DNA of 64,000 bases from a bacterium (lineage in GTDB: Bacteria > Actinomycetota > Acidimicrobiia > Spongiisociales > Spongiisociaceae), in the NCBI GenBank assembly GCA_026710435.1, contig JAPOQZ010000259.1:1-64000 (forward strand). Reading direction: 5' to 3'. The notes under the pieces were generated by a model, which saw only the letters and a list, made by a program, of their open reading frames with translations, was not told where the DNA came from and did no database searches. The position numbers and the translations under genes are program-made. Positions 28,190 through 37,545 of the stretch are shown piece after piece. Position 1 is the first letter of the stretch, and the number at the start of each line of letters is the position of its first letter.

Positions 28190-29650
28190 TCAGCCCAGTC
28201 CCGTCAGTCGGTTGAACTCGCCGATGAGCTCATCGATGGGATCGGCGAGAGCCTGGATGCCGGTCCAGTAGTCGTCGTCGTACCACTGGGCCTGGATCTC
28301 CTCGTAGGTCTTTCCCTGCTGCTCCACCCACGTGTAGTACTTCAGGTTGTGGATCCGCTTGCGGTCGTAATAACCGAGTTCGTGCACGTGTTCGGTGGAA
28401 GCCCCCAGCAGGTGGCGGTGGTAGGCGGCCACCGCGTCGTGGGTGGTGAAGCTGCCCAGATCCTCGGTCAGTTCGTGCAGGCGGCTCCGGTACATCTCCA
28501 TCGAGTCGGTGGCGATGGTGACGACCACGTCACGGGAGGTCATCTCGTAGTACTTGGCGAGCTTGATGGCGGCCAGCAGGTTGGCGGAGCCGGAGATGCC
28601 AAGCAGCGGAAGACCGTCGATCACCTCCGGGTCGACTCCCCGGGTGGCCAGGTACTCGCGTCCGGCCGGCTCGTTGAACAGCCGGGTGAGGGACATTGCG
28701 GCTTCGTCGTCGAGGCCGATCGCGAAGTCGGTGTTCTTCACGTTGTGGACCCACGGTATGTGCTTGTCGCCGATCCCCTCGATGCGGTGCTCCCCGAAAC
28801 CGTTCAGCAGCATGGTGGGGCACTGGACAGCCTCGCCCCCGGCGATCACCGAGCCCGGGAACCGCTGCTTGAGGTAGTCACCGGCCGCGATCGTCCCTGC
28901 CGAGCCGGTCGTGACCGCGAACCCCCGGAACCGGTCCCGCTCCCCCATCACCTCGGCGAGCGCCTCCTCGACGGCCGGGCCGGTCACCGACACATGCCAC
29001 AGGTAGTTGCCGAACTCGTCGAACTGGTTGAAGATCACCAGATCCTCGCCCGACGCGGCCAGTTCGTTGCACTTGTCGAAGATCTCCTTGACGTTGGACT
29101 CCGAGCCCGGAGTCTTGATGATCTCTCCGGCCACCGACTGCAACCACTCGAACCGCTCGCGGCTCATGCCCTCAGGCAGGATCGCCACCGACTCGCAACC
29201 CAGCAGGTTGGAGTCGTAGGCCCCGCCCCGGCAGTAGTTCCCCGTGGAGGGCCAAACCGCCTTCTGCGAAGCCGGGTCGAACTGCCCGGTGACGAGCCGG
29301 GGAACGAGGCATCCGAAGGCGGCTCCCACCTTGTGGGCTCCGGTCGGGAACCACTTGCCGATCAGCGACACGATCCGGGCGTCGGTGCCCGTGAGTGCGG
29401 ACGGCCACTCGACGTAGTTGACACCGCCGAACCCGCCCCCGTGGGCGACAGGCTCGTTGTGCCATGTGATCCGGTACAGGTTGAGGGGATGGAGGTCCCA
29501 CAGGCCGATATGCTCCAGACCGGCGCGGACGTCCGCGGGCACCAGCGCCGGGTCCCGCATCTGGGCCAGGGTCGGGATCCGTACCCCGCGCCGGGCGGTG
29601 TAGGCAGCCACCCCTTCTAGGGCGATCGCATCAACGGTCAGATCGATCAT
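28190..29650 (-). CDS. PLP-dependent enzyme (cysteine synthase-like fold)
   Basis: GAHKVGAAFGC, WPSTGNYCRGGAYDSNLLGCESVAILPEGMS, TGSAGTIAAGDYLKQRFPG. ATG 29650. Confidence 0.75.
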   Translation of the reverse strand: MIDLTVDAIALEGVAAYTARRGVRIPTLAQMRDPALVPADVRAGLEHIGLWDLHPLNLYRITWHNEPVAHGGGFGGVNYVEWPSALTGTDARIVSLIGKWFPTGAHKVGAAFGCLVPRLVTGQFDPASQKAVWPSTGNYCRGGAYDSNLLGCESVAILPEGMSRERFEWLQSVAGEIIKTPGSESNVKEIFDKCNELAASGEDLVIFNQFDEFGNYLWHVSVTGPAVEEALAEVMGERDRFRGFAVTTGSAGTIAAGDYLKQRFPGSVIAGGEAVQCPTMLLNGFGEHRIEGIGDKHIPWVHNVKNTDFAIGLDDEAAMSLTRLFNEPAGREYLATRGVDPEVIDGLPLLGISGSANLLAAIKLAKYYEMTSRDVVVTIATDSMEMYRSRLHELTEDLGSFTTHDAVAAYHRHLLGASTEHVHELGYYDRKRIHNLKYYTWVEQQGKTYEEIQAQWYDDDYWTGIQALADPIDELIGEFNRLTGLG

Positions 29651-29667
29651 GGAGACTTCCTTCGGTA

Positions 29668-29689
29668 CTAGGAGGGTGCTGAAGACGAA
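29668..29689 (+). repeat. MITE/TIR end E3
   Basis: CTAG-GAGGGTGCTGAAGACGAAT; only one end recognised. Confidence 0.6.
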
Positions 29690-29869
29690 TCTAGTTTGAT
29701 CGTGGGCCCCGCGGTACCGTAACGACTGCACACAGCGTGATCGCGCCCCAGCATGACTCGCTAGTCGGCAAACCAGCCGCTCGAACTCCCCGCCAGGTGG
29801 ACAAATCCCTTCACAGGGGTCTTTGAGCACCCTCGTAACGAAGACCGAGAAGCGGTGGTGCAGCAGGGC

Positions 29870-30088
29870 TCATGACCACACCGTCTCGTTGACCACGATT
29901 GTTCCAACATCAGTCTCGTCTATGTCGAGCGAGCAGGCGATCAGATCGCGTGCTACCTCCTCCACTTCATCGAAGTTTGCGGCCTGGGTGTATCCGAACT
30001 TCAACCCGACGACCTTGATTGCCCACCAGCCATCGTCTGTGTCGAATGCCTCGACACGGTAGATGTCGGTAGCACCGAGGGTTGTCAT
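29870..30088 (-). CDS. HicB/DUF1902-like antitoxin
   Basis: DIYRVEAFDTDDGWWAIKVVG...QAANFDEVEEVARDLIACSLDID. Confidence 0.65.
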   Translation of the reverse strand: MTTLGATDIYRVEAFDTDDGWWAIKVVGLKFGYTQAANFDEVEEVARDLIACSLDIDETDVGTIVVNETVWS

Positions 30089-30282
30089 CTCACCGCCTCC
30101 CTGGCTTCCTCAAGAATGGCTCTGGCTGTGTGTTCGGTTATCTTACGGTGGCGGGGAATGTACACCCGCTCGCCACCGATCATCCATATCTCGTGGCGAC
30201 GACCCTCACGGACGAACCTGAACTCTGTGTCCCCCGATCTGGCGATGATACGGAGCTGTCGCACGAGGTTCCGCCGCTTCAC
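30085..30282 (-). CDS. HicA-like mRNA interferase
   Basis: LVRQLRIIARSGDTEFRFVREGRRHEIWMIGGERVYIPRHRKITEHTARAIL. Confidence 0.75.
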   Translation of the reverse strand: MKRRNLVRQLRIIARSGDTEFRFVREGRRHEIWMIGGERVYIPRHRKITEHTARAILEEAREAVR

Positions 30283-30626
30283 GGGAGACTGACGGTCGTC
30301 ATGATCGGTCTAGAACGCCACCTGCCGCACCTGCACAGTGGTGATAGCGATGCCGATCCGCCACGTGTGTGTGTCATCATGAGTCCGTTGTGCCAACCAA
30401 ACGCGTCGCTATCAATCCCCTTGTTTCGATATCCATGCGGATCTGGCAGGGCATGGGGCTAAGCTCCCCCACCCGAGGAGCATCTGGAAAACGACCGGTT
30501 GACCCGACGGTGGTTGACTGATCTGCAACCCGGCCGACGGAGGGACAACCCTTACCGTCGTTCTTCGAATGCCCGAGACTTGCTTCTGTTGCGTTTGGGG
30601 GCCGGTACCGTGACACGAGGATTGGT

Positions 30627-30895
30627 TCTGTCATAGGCCTGTTGCATACTGGTGGGTAACCGCAAAGTACCAAGCGGTCGGTCTTGGGCACCGAGCGGGC
30701 CGGGGCTGGGATCATGCCGACCGTAGAACCATGGTAGGGCGATGGCGGGACGCGTTTCGGCACCGAGAATGCGGCGGCCGGGGGTGGGAACCCGCCGGAG
30801 GCGACAGGTCCGGCGGATTTCACGTTCTCGGGCCCCCGGGCGTAGTCCCGTGGTGGTTACGGATCGTCAGTGAGTCTGCGAGTCGGGACGCCTGG
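30627..30895 (+). ncRNA. Unclassified conserved non-coding element, copy 2 of 3 (S2)
   Basis: TCTGTCATAGGCCTGTTGCATACTGG...GCGGCGGCCGGGGGTGGGAACCCGCCGGAGGCGAC...TTTCACGTTCTCGGG...GTCGGGACGCCTGG. Confidence 0.65.
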
Positions 30896-30913
30896 GAGGG
30901 TGCTGAACAACGA
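30892..30913 (+). repeat. MITE/TIR end E4
   Basis: CTGG-GAGGGTGCTGAACAACGAAT, abutting the 3' end of S2. Confidence 0.6.
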
Positions 30914-31034
30914 ATCTTGGGGGTTCGACGGCTGGCCCTCTACCAACTCCTCGAGTCGCGGTCTAGCCGGATAACCCATTTGTACGGGGTTTTCCAGCAA
31001 CCTTGGAGGGGCGGTCCAGTCGATTGCAGATTGA

Positions 31035-32342
31035 TCATGTCTGCTTCCTTAGGTTCTCGATCCAGCGTTCCATTCTGGCGGAAATCTCGGTCGGGTCCAG
31101 TCCGTCCGGACCCGGCCGGGTGGGCAAGGGCACGGCGCCGATCCGGTCGACTCCCCGCATGACCCCGCGGATGTCCTTCAGCCCCGATCCGCTCGAGATG
31201 ACCACCACCCGGTCGGACGCCCCCACCTCCGGGACGCCGTCCTGTGGCCCGTCTGCTGCTCGGGCCAGCCCGGCGAAGGCCGCCGCGGCGGCAGGTTCCG
31301 GGAAGACTCCGGAATCGGCCGACACCGTAGGGATCATGCTAAGGATGGCCTCGTCGTCGACCACCACCCATCCACCCCCCGTGTCAACCACCGCCGCCAT
31401 CGCCTTGACCCGGTCGCGGGGCAGGTCGGCACTGATCGAGTCGGCGGCGGTATCGGCGCTGACCGGCGGTTTCGTGAGTACATCCTCCCCCTTCAGCCAG
31501 GCCTCGGCCAGATAGGAACTGCCGGCGGCCTGTACTCCGTAGATGCGGGGCATGCGGTCGATCCATCCCAACTCCAGCGCATCCCGGAAGCCCTTGTGCA
31601 CCCCTCCGATGATCGATCCGTCACCCACGCTGACGAAGATGGCATCGGGTGCCTCCCAACGCATTTGCTCGGCGATCTCCAGCGCCACCGTTTTCTTGCC
31701 CTCCCCCACGTAGGGATTGATCCCGGTGTTCCTGTTGTACCAGCCGAACCGGCCTACCGTCTCCTGGCACATCCGGAAGGCGTCGTCGTAGGTGCCTTCC
31801 ACGAGTATCACGAAAGCCCCGTAGGCGAGCAGCTGGGCCACCTTCGCCTCGGGTGCTGTCTCAGGGACGAAGATCACCGCGTTCTGGCCGGTTCCGGCCG
31901 CCAGGCCGGCCAAGGCAGCGGCCGCGTTGCCCGTCGACGCGGTGGTCACCGTCTCGGCCCCCTCCTGGGCGGCCCTGGCCAGTGCCACCGCGGAGGCCCG
32001 GTCCTTGAGGGAAGCCGTAGGTTGCCGGCCTTCATCCTTGATCCAGAGTTGCCCCACACCCCAGCGGTGCGCCAGCCTCTCCGCCTCGGCGAGCGGCGTT
32101 CCTCCAACTCCCAACTGGGACACGGGCGTCGCGGAGTCGATCGGCAGCAGGGGCCGGTACCTCCACATGGACCGCTCGGGGTCGGCCGCCAGCGAGGCCT
32201 GTGTCAGTACCTTGCCGATCGCCGCGTAGTCGTAAACGGCATCGAGCGTCCCCACGTCCCCGCACCGGTCGCACACGTATCGACCCGGCTCGGACGCATA
32301 GGATCTGGCGCAGACCGTGCAGCGGAGCCCGGTCAGGAACAT
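31035..32342 (-). CDS. threonine synthase-like PLP enzyme
   Basis: N-terminal CTVCARSY...CDRCG, KDEGRQPTASLKDRASAVALA, TASTGNAAAALAGLAA. Confidence 0.8.
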   Translation of the reverse strand: MFLTGLRCTVCARSYASEPGRYVCDRCGDVGTLDAVYDYAAIGKVLTQASLAADPERSMWRYRPLLPIDSATPVSQLGVGGTPLAEAERLAHRWGVGQLWIKDEGRQPTASLKDRASAVALARAAQEGAETVTTASTGNAAAALAGLAAGTGQNAVIFVPETAPEAKVAQLLAYGAFVILVEGTYDDAFRMCQETVGRFGWYNRNTGINPYVGEGKKTVALEIAEQMRWEAPDAIFVSVGDGSIIGGVHKGFRDALELGWIDRMPRIYGVQAAGSSYLAEAWLKGEDVLTKPPVSADTAADSISADLPRDRVKAMAAVVDTGGGWVVVDDEAILSMIPTVSADSGVFPEPAAAAAFAGLARAADGPQDGVPEVGASDRVVVISSGSGLKDIRGVMRGVDRIGAVPLPTRPGPDGLDPTEISARMERWIENLRKQT

Positions 32343-32349
32343 GGTTTAG

Positions 32350-32449
32350 GAGGGTGCTGGGCAATCCACCAGCGGCCTGCCGATCGCCGGCATGATTCCT
32401 GGATCGGCGGGCGGCAGGCCCGAGCAATCGTCATCGGTTGGCAGCCTCC
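32350..32449 (-). repeat. MITE-like palindromic element, full copy E5
   Basis: GAGGGTGCTGGGCAATCCACCAGCGGCCTGCC...GGCGGGCGGCAGGCCCGAGCAATCGTCAT...; flanked by TTAG on both sides. Confidence 0.85.
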
Positions 32450-33388
32450 TTAGGAAGGTGGGATCGCGCCCGTCCGTTCGGTTACGAGCCCGTAGTGCTC
32501 GGGCATCCTGTAGTAGTCGAAGTTGAAGAGGGTCTTCTTGTATGTATCGCAGAAGTCCAGGTCGATCGTGGCGGAGATGACCTCGTCGGCGGTCGTGACG
32601 GCCTGGGCGATGATCTGGCCCGAAGGGGCGATTATGACGCTCTGGGCCAGGCTGTCCACCTCCTCCTCGATCCCCCCCTTGGCGACACCCACCACGTAGG
32701 CCCCGTTCTGGTAGGCGCCCGCCTGCATCACCAGATGGTTGTGGAACCCGGACAGGGCGTTCTGGGTGGGATCGGGGGCGTAATGGAGGGGCGTGTTGTA
32801 ACCGATAAGGATCAGTTCGGCGCCCTGCAGGCCGAGAACCCGGTAGGTCTCCGGCCATCTGCGATCGTTGCAGATGGCCATGCCGACCACACCGCCGAAG
32901 GCCCGCCAGGCCCCAAACCCGTCAGGACCGGGTTCGAAGTAGTGCCGCTCGGCGTGCTGGAACTTCCTCCACGGCTCGTACTGGGCATGGCCGGGAATGT
33001 GCACCTTCCTGAACTTGGCCACCATCTCGCCCTCGCCGTCCATGAGGATGTAGGTGTTGTAACGATGGTCGACTCCCTCGTCGTCGGTTTCGATCTCCGC
33101 GTATCCCAGTGCGAAGCCGATCCCGAGCCGGCTGGCTTCGTCGAACAGGGCCTTGGTGTCGGAGTCGGGCATCTCCCGGTGGTAGTAGTGGTCGAATTCG
33201 GCCGGGTCCTCGACGAACCACCGGGGGAAGAATGTCGTCATGGCCAGTTCGGGGTAGACGAGCAGGTCGACCCCCTGGTCGTGGGCCTCGTGGAGCATGG
33301 CCATCAGCCGGTCCACCACCTCGCTCTTCGATTCGTCCCGTGCAATGGGCCCCATCTGGCCGGCACCCACAGTGAGTCTCCGTGACAT
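32450..33388 (-). CDS. Carbon-nitrogen hydrolase, N-carbamoyl-D-amino acid hydrolase-like
   Basis: DLLVYPELAMTTFFPRWFVEDP, KFRKVHIPGH, GMAICNDRRWPETYRVLGLQGAEL (E-K-C triad). Confidence 0.8.
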   Translation of the reverse strand: MSRRLTVGAGQMGPIARDESKSEVVDRLMAMLHEAHDQGVDLLVYPELAMTTFFPRWFVEDPAEFDHYYHREMPDSDTKALFDEASRLGIGFALGYAEIETDDEGVDHRYNTYILMDGEGEMVAKFRKVHIPGHAQYEPWRKFQHAERHYFEPGPDGFGAWRAFGGVVGMAICNDRRWPETYRVLGLQGAELILIGYNTPLHYAPDPTQNALSGFHNHLVMQAGAYQNGAYVVGVAKGGIEEEVDSLAQSVIIAPSGQIIAQAVTTADEVISATIDLDFCDTYKKTLFNFDYYRMPEHYGLVTERTGAIPPS

Positions 33389-33481
33389 CGTGCAAACCTT
33401 CCTCGTCGCAGTGCTGGTATTTTACGGTTTGTAAATAGGGTTGGGTTCCCCCACCCGGATCATGTCGTCCAAGGAGGACAG

Positions 33482-34324
33482 ATGGCAAACGTAGTGCGGG
33501 CGGCGCTCGTCCAGAGCGAGTGGACCGGCGACAAGCAGTCCATGATCGACAAGAACATCGAGTACGCCCGCCAGGCGGCTGCCCAGGGCGCTCAGATACT
33601 CTGCTTCCAGGAGATCTTCAACACCCCCTACTTCTGCACGCATCAGGAGAACGAGCACTTCTCCACAGCCGAGCCGATCCCGGATGGCCCCACCGTGTCG
33701 CGCATGATGGAGTTGGCCCGCGAGACGGGGATGGTGCTGATCGTGCCCATCTTCGAGATGGAGGACGCCGGCCACTACTACAACGCCGCTGCGGTCATAG
33801 ACTCCGACGGCACTTACCTCGGCAAATACCGCAAGACCCACATCCCCCAGGTGGCGGGCTTCTGGGAGAAGTTCTACTTCCGCCCCGGGAACCTCGGATA
33901 CCCGGTCTTCGATACCGCGATAGGACGGGTCGGCGTCTACATCTGCTACGACCGCCACTTCCCCGAGGGTTGGCGGGAGTTGGGACTGGCCGGGGCCAAG
34001 ATCGTGTTCAACCCGTCCGCGACAACTCGGGGGCACTCCAAGTATTTGTGGGAACTCGAGCAGCCGGCTGCCGCGGTCGCGAACGAGTACTTCGTCGGGG
34101 CCATCAACCGGGTGGGCAGCGAGGACTTGGTGGACACCGACTACTACGGGAGTTCGTACTTCGCGTCGCCCCGCGGCGAGATCATCGACGGGACCGCTTC
34201 CGACACCGCGGACGAGGTTGTGGTCCGGGATCTGGATCTCGACCTGATCGAAGAGGTCCGCCACCACTGGGCCTTCTACCGCGATCGGCGTCCCGAGATC
34301 TACGAGAAGATAGGGGCTCCCTAA
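33482..34324 (+). CDS. Carbon-nitrogen hydrolase, beta-ureidopropionase / N-carbamoylputrescine amidase-like
   Basis: ILCFQEIFNTPYFC, KYRKTHIP, VGVYICYDRHFPEGWRELGLAGAKIVFNPSAT. Confidence 0.85.
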   Translation: MANVVRAALVQSEWTGDKQSMIDKNIEYARQAAAQGAQILCFQEIFNTPYFCTHQENEHFSTAEPIPDGPTVSRMMELARETGMVLIVPIFEMEDAGHYYNAAAVIDSDGTYLGKYRKTHIPQVAGFWEKFYFRPGNLGYPVFDTAIGRVGVYICYDRHFPEGWRELGLAGAKIVFNPSATTRGHSKYLWELEQPAAAVANEYFVGAINRVGSEDLVDTDYYGSSYFASPRGEIIDGTASDTADEVVVRDLDLDLIEEVRHHWAFYRDRRPEIYEKIGAP

Positions 34325-34554
34325 TAGCTCCCCATTGCAGCGTCAGCGACCTGGAATATGTGGAAGGCGATAAGGGGAACCGGTAACGGCAAAACCAAGC
34401 CTGCCGTATACGACCCAGTTACTGCCAGTTGCCACACAGGGCACCCTTTCCGACTCGTAGATACCGTATCCGACCAACGCCCACATCTCAGGCGCCCTAC
34501 CTACCGGTGTGTCAGTCAAGACCAGACGTTGGCTTCGGAGAAGGGTGAGGCATG

Positions 34555-35019
34555 CTAACCAAACACAGCCCGGTAGTCAGTGCAGGCGTTTTCCAACGAT
34601 GCCGGTACTGGCTCGCGCAGGGTTAGCCTTCGGCACATGTCTGCGAGGTCCTTGACCATAGGGACACAGTCGCTTGGTCTGGTGAGCCTGGGATAGTCCT
34701 TCCGGGATTCGTTGACCGGATCGCCCGCGAGATAGGCGAGCCATGTCTCGATGTTCCAAGTCGGAACGCATACGAGTACGTTGTCGGAGTCTCGTGGCGG
34801 AGGCACCCCCTGTTCTGTACAGGCCTTCCATAAGGAGGCTTTGCGGGCCCTCACACCGCCGGCATCACCGTCAACCATGACGACAAGAAACACCCGCTCG
34901 CCTCCCCTCGAGCGCGATTCCGTAAGTTCCCTAGGGAATCTATCGCGTACGAACTGCTCGGCTGAACCCCGCCCCTGCCGGAGATACTTCTTGTCGCAGA
35001 GCACGTACAATCCAGCCAT
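34555..35019 (-). CDS. Small TOPRIM-like protein paired with AAA ATPase
   Basis: GERVFLVVMVDGDAGGVRARKASLWKAC...VLVCVPTWNIETWLAYLAGDPVNESRKDYP; 75 bp downstream of the ATPase gene. Confidence 0.5.
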   Translation of the reverse strand: MAGLYVLCDKKYLRQGRGSAEQFVRDRFPRELTESRSRGGERVFLVVMVDGDAGGVRARKASLWKACTEQGVPPPRDSDNVLVCVPTWNIETWLAYLAGDPVNESRKDYPRLTRPSDCVPMVKDLADMCRRLTLREPVPASLENACTDYRAVFG

Positions 35020-35094
35020 CAGCCCTTAGAAAACGACGAACAAACACTTCGTGCTGCTGATCCTCGCACAGCAGCACGACTCGGACGCTCCTAC

Positions 35095-36234
35095 TCAACT
35101 ATCCCAACCCCGTGCCACCAATTCCGACAGCTTGAGACCCCCTGTCGTTAGCTTGCCGACCGGCTGCGCAGTCGCCGCTCCCGAGGCGTTGCGCCGGAGG
35201 ACTTGTCCAGTGTTAGGCCCCAGGTAGTCGATCAACTCTGGATGGTGTGAACAGAGAACGGCCTGAGACGGCGTTTCCTCGCACAATTCGACCAGCGCCA
35301 TCAGCCAAGGTTGTATCTCCGGCAGTGCCACGTAGTTGTCCGGCTCGTCCAAGAACAACCAGACACCTTCTCCACTGTGGCCGAGATGCAGTAGTCCGTA
35401 GAGAACAACCAATGCCCGTTGCCCGTCGGACACTTCATCAATGCGAAGCTCGTAGCGTCCGTCGCCGTCTCGGCTGCCACTCGGGTGGACGAAACGAAGT
35501 ACCAGTTCCCGGGTCTCGGCGCCGACCTGCCTGAGGCGAAGATCGTCGAAACCGTCCATCACCAGGCGGAGTGCTTCAACGTGAGAGAGCGCCAACCCTG
35601 GGTTCTCCAGAACGGCGTTGCGGTACCAACCCACGAAGTTCTCCGCAAAGCGGCCGAGCAATCGCATCCCCCGGGACGAGGTAGAACGGATCTCGTGCGG
35701 TCGGATGGTGCAGATCACGATGTTGCGGATGGCGTTCAGGAAAGACGTAAGTCGCCTGTTTGCCGACTGTGGAACCACCCGCGCCAAGGCCGACTCGCCC
35801 CAATCTGTCTTGAATACGGGACCTGCAGAGCCATCATCACGGAACAACCGCACCTCGCCCATCTCGCAGTCGAACAGCACCGTTCCATCCTCACCTACCA
35901 ACCTCTCCGTGGCCACCCGGGAAGCTTCGATGTCCGCGGCGTGTTCGACCCTAAGCAGGTAGGAGAAGGACTCTCCGCCCACCCTGGCCTGGATCCTGAA
36001 CTCCTGATGCTGATGGGTCTGCCAACGAGTGAGCGTGGACGAGGGAAACGTTACGGGATCCGCGATCTTCGATTCGCCGGCCAGAAGCGTCCGAAGGCCA
36101 TATATGACGTCTAGGACGGCCGTCTTGCCCGCCCCATTAGCTCCGAGAAGCAGCGTCGTGTCCTTCAACCACAGGTCGAAGTCGACGAGGCATTTGTAGT
36201 TCTCGATGCGGATGCGCTCCAGCACAAGAGCCAT
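35095..36234 (-). CDS. AAA ATPase (AAA_15/AAA_21, OLD/RloA-like)
   Basis: LERIRIENYKCLVDFDLWLKDTTLLLGANGAGKTAVLDVI; DEVSDGQRALVVLYGLLHL; VWLFLDEPDNYVALPEIQPWL; LCSHHPELID. Confidence 0.8.
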   Translation of the reverse strand: MALVLERIRIENYKCLVDFDLWLKDTTLLLGANGAGKTAVLDVIYGLRTLLAGESKIADPVTFPSSTLTRWQTHQHQEFRIQARVGGESFSYLLRVEHAADIEASRVATERLVGEDGTVLFDCEMGEVRLFRDDGSAGPVFKTDWGESALARVVPQSANRRLTSFLNAIRNIVICTIRPHEIRSTSSRGMRLLGRFAENFVGWYRNAVLENPGLALSHVEALRLVMDGFDDLRLRQVGAETRELVLRFVHPSGSRDGDGRYELRIDEVSDGQRALVVLYGLLHLGHSGEGVWLFLDEPDNYVALPEIQPWLMALVELCEETPSQAVLCSHHPELIDYLGPNTGQVLRRNASGAATAQPVGKLTTGGLKLSELVARGWDS

Positions 36235-36381
36235 GCTACCCGACCTCTGGAGCATCCCAAGACAGCCTGAGGACGGTAGATAGGAGATGGGGATACTTCC
36301 CAACAAGTGCTGACGACAGTTCCGAGCCCCACGTCCGGGGCGATGTGATCAACACTGTCGGGCTTTCCATTCCTGCTCTAG

Positions 36382-36480
36382 GAGGGTGCTGAGCAATCCA
36401 CCAGCGGCCTGCCAACCGCCGGCATGATTCCTGGGCCGGCGGGCGGCAGGCCCGAGCAATCGTCATTGTTCAGCACCCTC
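36382..36480 (-). repeat. MITE-like palindromic element, full copy E6
   Basis: GAGGGTGCTGAGCAATCCACC...GTCATTGTTCAGCACCCTC, 99 bp, flanked by CTAG on both sides. Confidence 0.9.
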
Positions 36481-36596
36481 CTAGCCGTCGTTCGGCTCTT
36501 CGGACCAACATCGCCACGGCATAGGGATCGATGGAGAACAGAACCGGCAGGGCGAAGCTACATCCTGCCCGGTCACCTGCCGTACCATGGGCGGTC

Positions 36597-37517
36597 ATGA
36601 GGGCTAACCGGAAGAGCACCGCAAGGCACCTAGCGGGACTGGCCCTGCGGGGCTTCGCCATCGGGACCGCAGACCTGGTACCGGGCGTATCCGGCGGCAC
36701 GGTGGCGCTGGTGACCGGCATATACGGCCGGTTGGTGAGAGCTATCGGCAGGGGCGCCCTGGGTCTGGGCCGTCTCCTGAGGGGAGACTTCCGAGGATCG
36801 GCCCGATCTCTTAGAGGTGTCGAATGGCCCTTCGTGATCTCGATCGTCGCGGGGGCGGGTCTGGCCGTGGCAGTACTCGCCGGGGTGGTCGAGAACCTGT
36901 TGCGGGAGCAGCCCGTCAGGACCGCGGCCGTCTTCTTCGGTCTGATCGGAGGGGCGATCGTGGTGGCGTGGTGGTTGCTACGAGAGCCCGCAGTCGCGCA
37001 CGCCATCGCGGCCGGTGCGGTCGGCGCCGTCTCCTTCGTCCTGTTCGGATTCCGGGGTGCGGCTGTTCATGATCCCGATTGGTACGTATTCGTGGGCGCG
37101 GGCGCCCTCGCTATCTGCGCGTTCATCCTTCCGGGAGTGAGCGGGTCGTTCCTGCTGCTGGCTATAGGCATGTACCAGCATGTTCTGGGAGCGATAAGCG
37201 ACCTGGTACCTGGTTCACTGCTTCCGTTCGCGCTGGGCGCTGCCACCGGCCTTGGCCTGTTCGCCCGGCTCTTGGAATGGCTGCTCGACCGTTACCACGA
37301 CCTGGTAGTAGCGGCGATGATCGGCCTGATGATCGGGTCGTTCCGTATCCTCTGGCCTTGGCCTGCGGGACTCGGGGACGAGAGCGGGGTCGGTGCGACG
37401 ACACTCGGAAGGCCGGGTCCCGATGTCCTCGTCCCGGTGGCGCTGGCGATCGCCTCCGCGATCCTCGTGGTCGGCTTCGCCTCCTGGGCTGAGCGATCAG
37501 AAGCCGGCAACCGATAG
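36597..37517 (+). CDS. DUF368 membrane protein
   Basis: LRGFAIGTADLVPGVSGGTVALVTGIYGRLV; ICAFILPGVSGSFLLLAIGMY. Confidence 0.9.
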   Translation: MRANRKSTARHLAGLALRGFAIGTADLVPGVSGGTVALVTGIYGRLVRAIGRGALGLGRLLRGDFRGSARSLRGVEWPFVISIVAGAGLAVAVLAGVVENLLREQPVRTAAVFFGLIGGAIVVAWWLLREPAVAHAIAAGAVGAVSFVLFGFRGAAVHDPDWYVFVGAGALAICAFILPGVSGSFLLLAIGMYQHVLGAISDLVPGSLLPFALGAATGLGLFARLLEWLLDRYHDLVVAAMIGLMIGSFRILWPWPAGLGDESGVGATTLGRPGPDVLVPVALAIASAILVVGFASWAERSEAGNR

Positions 37518-37545
37518 CACCCACATCCGGTGAACGGCGGATGAT

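Noticed and set aside
28349-29620. 423-aa plus-strand ORF
   Set aside because: Entirely antisense to the well-supported PLP enzyme 28190-29650; typical GC-rich shadow ORF with no recognisable motifs.
32438-33385. 315-aa plus-strand ORF
   Set aside because: Antisense to the carbamoylase-like gene, whose E-K-C catalytic motifs are clear.
36236-36466. MTIARACRPPAQESCRRLAGRWWIAQHPP ORFs within full MITE copies (also at 11455)
   Set aside because: Encoded by the palindromic element itself; no evidence of a conserved protein except the N-terminus at 60285, which is reported separately.
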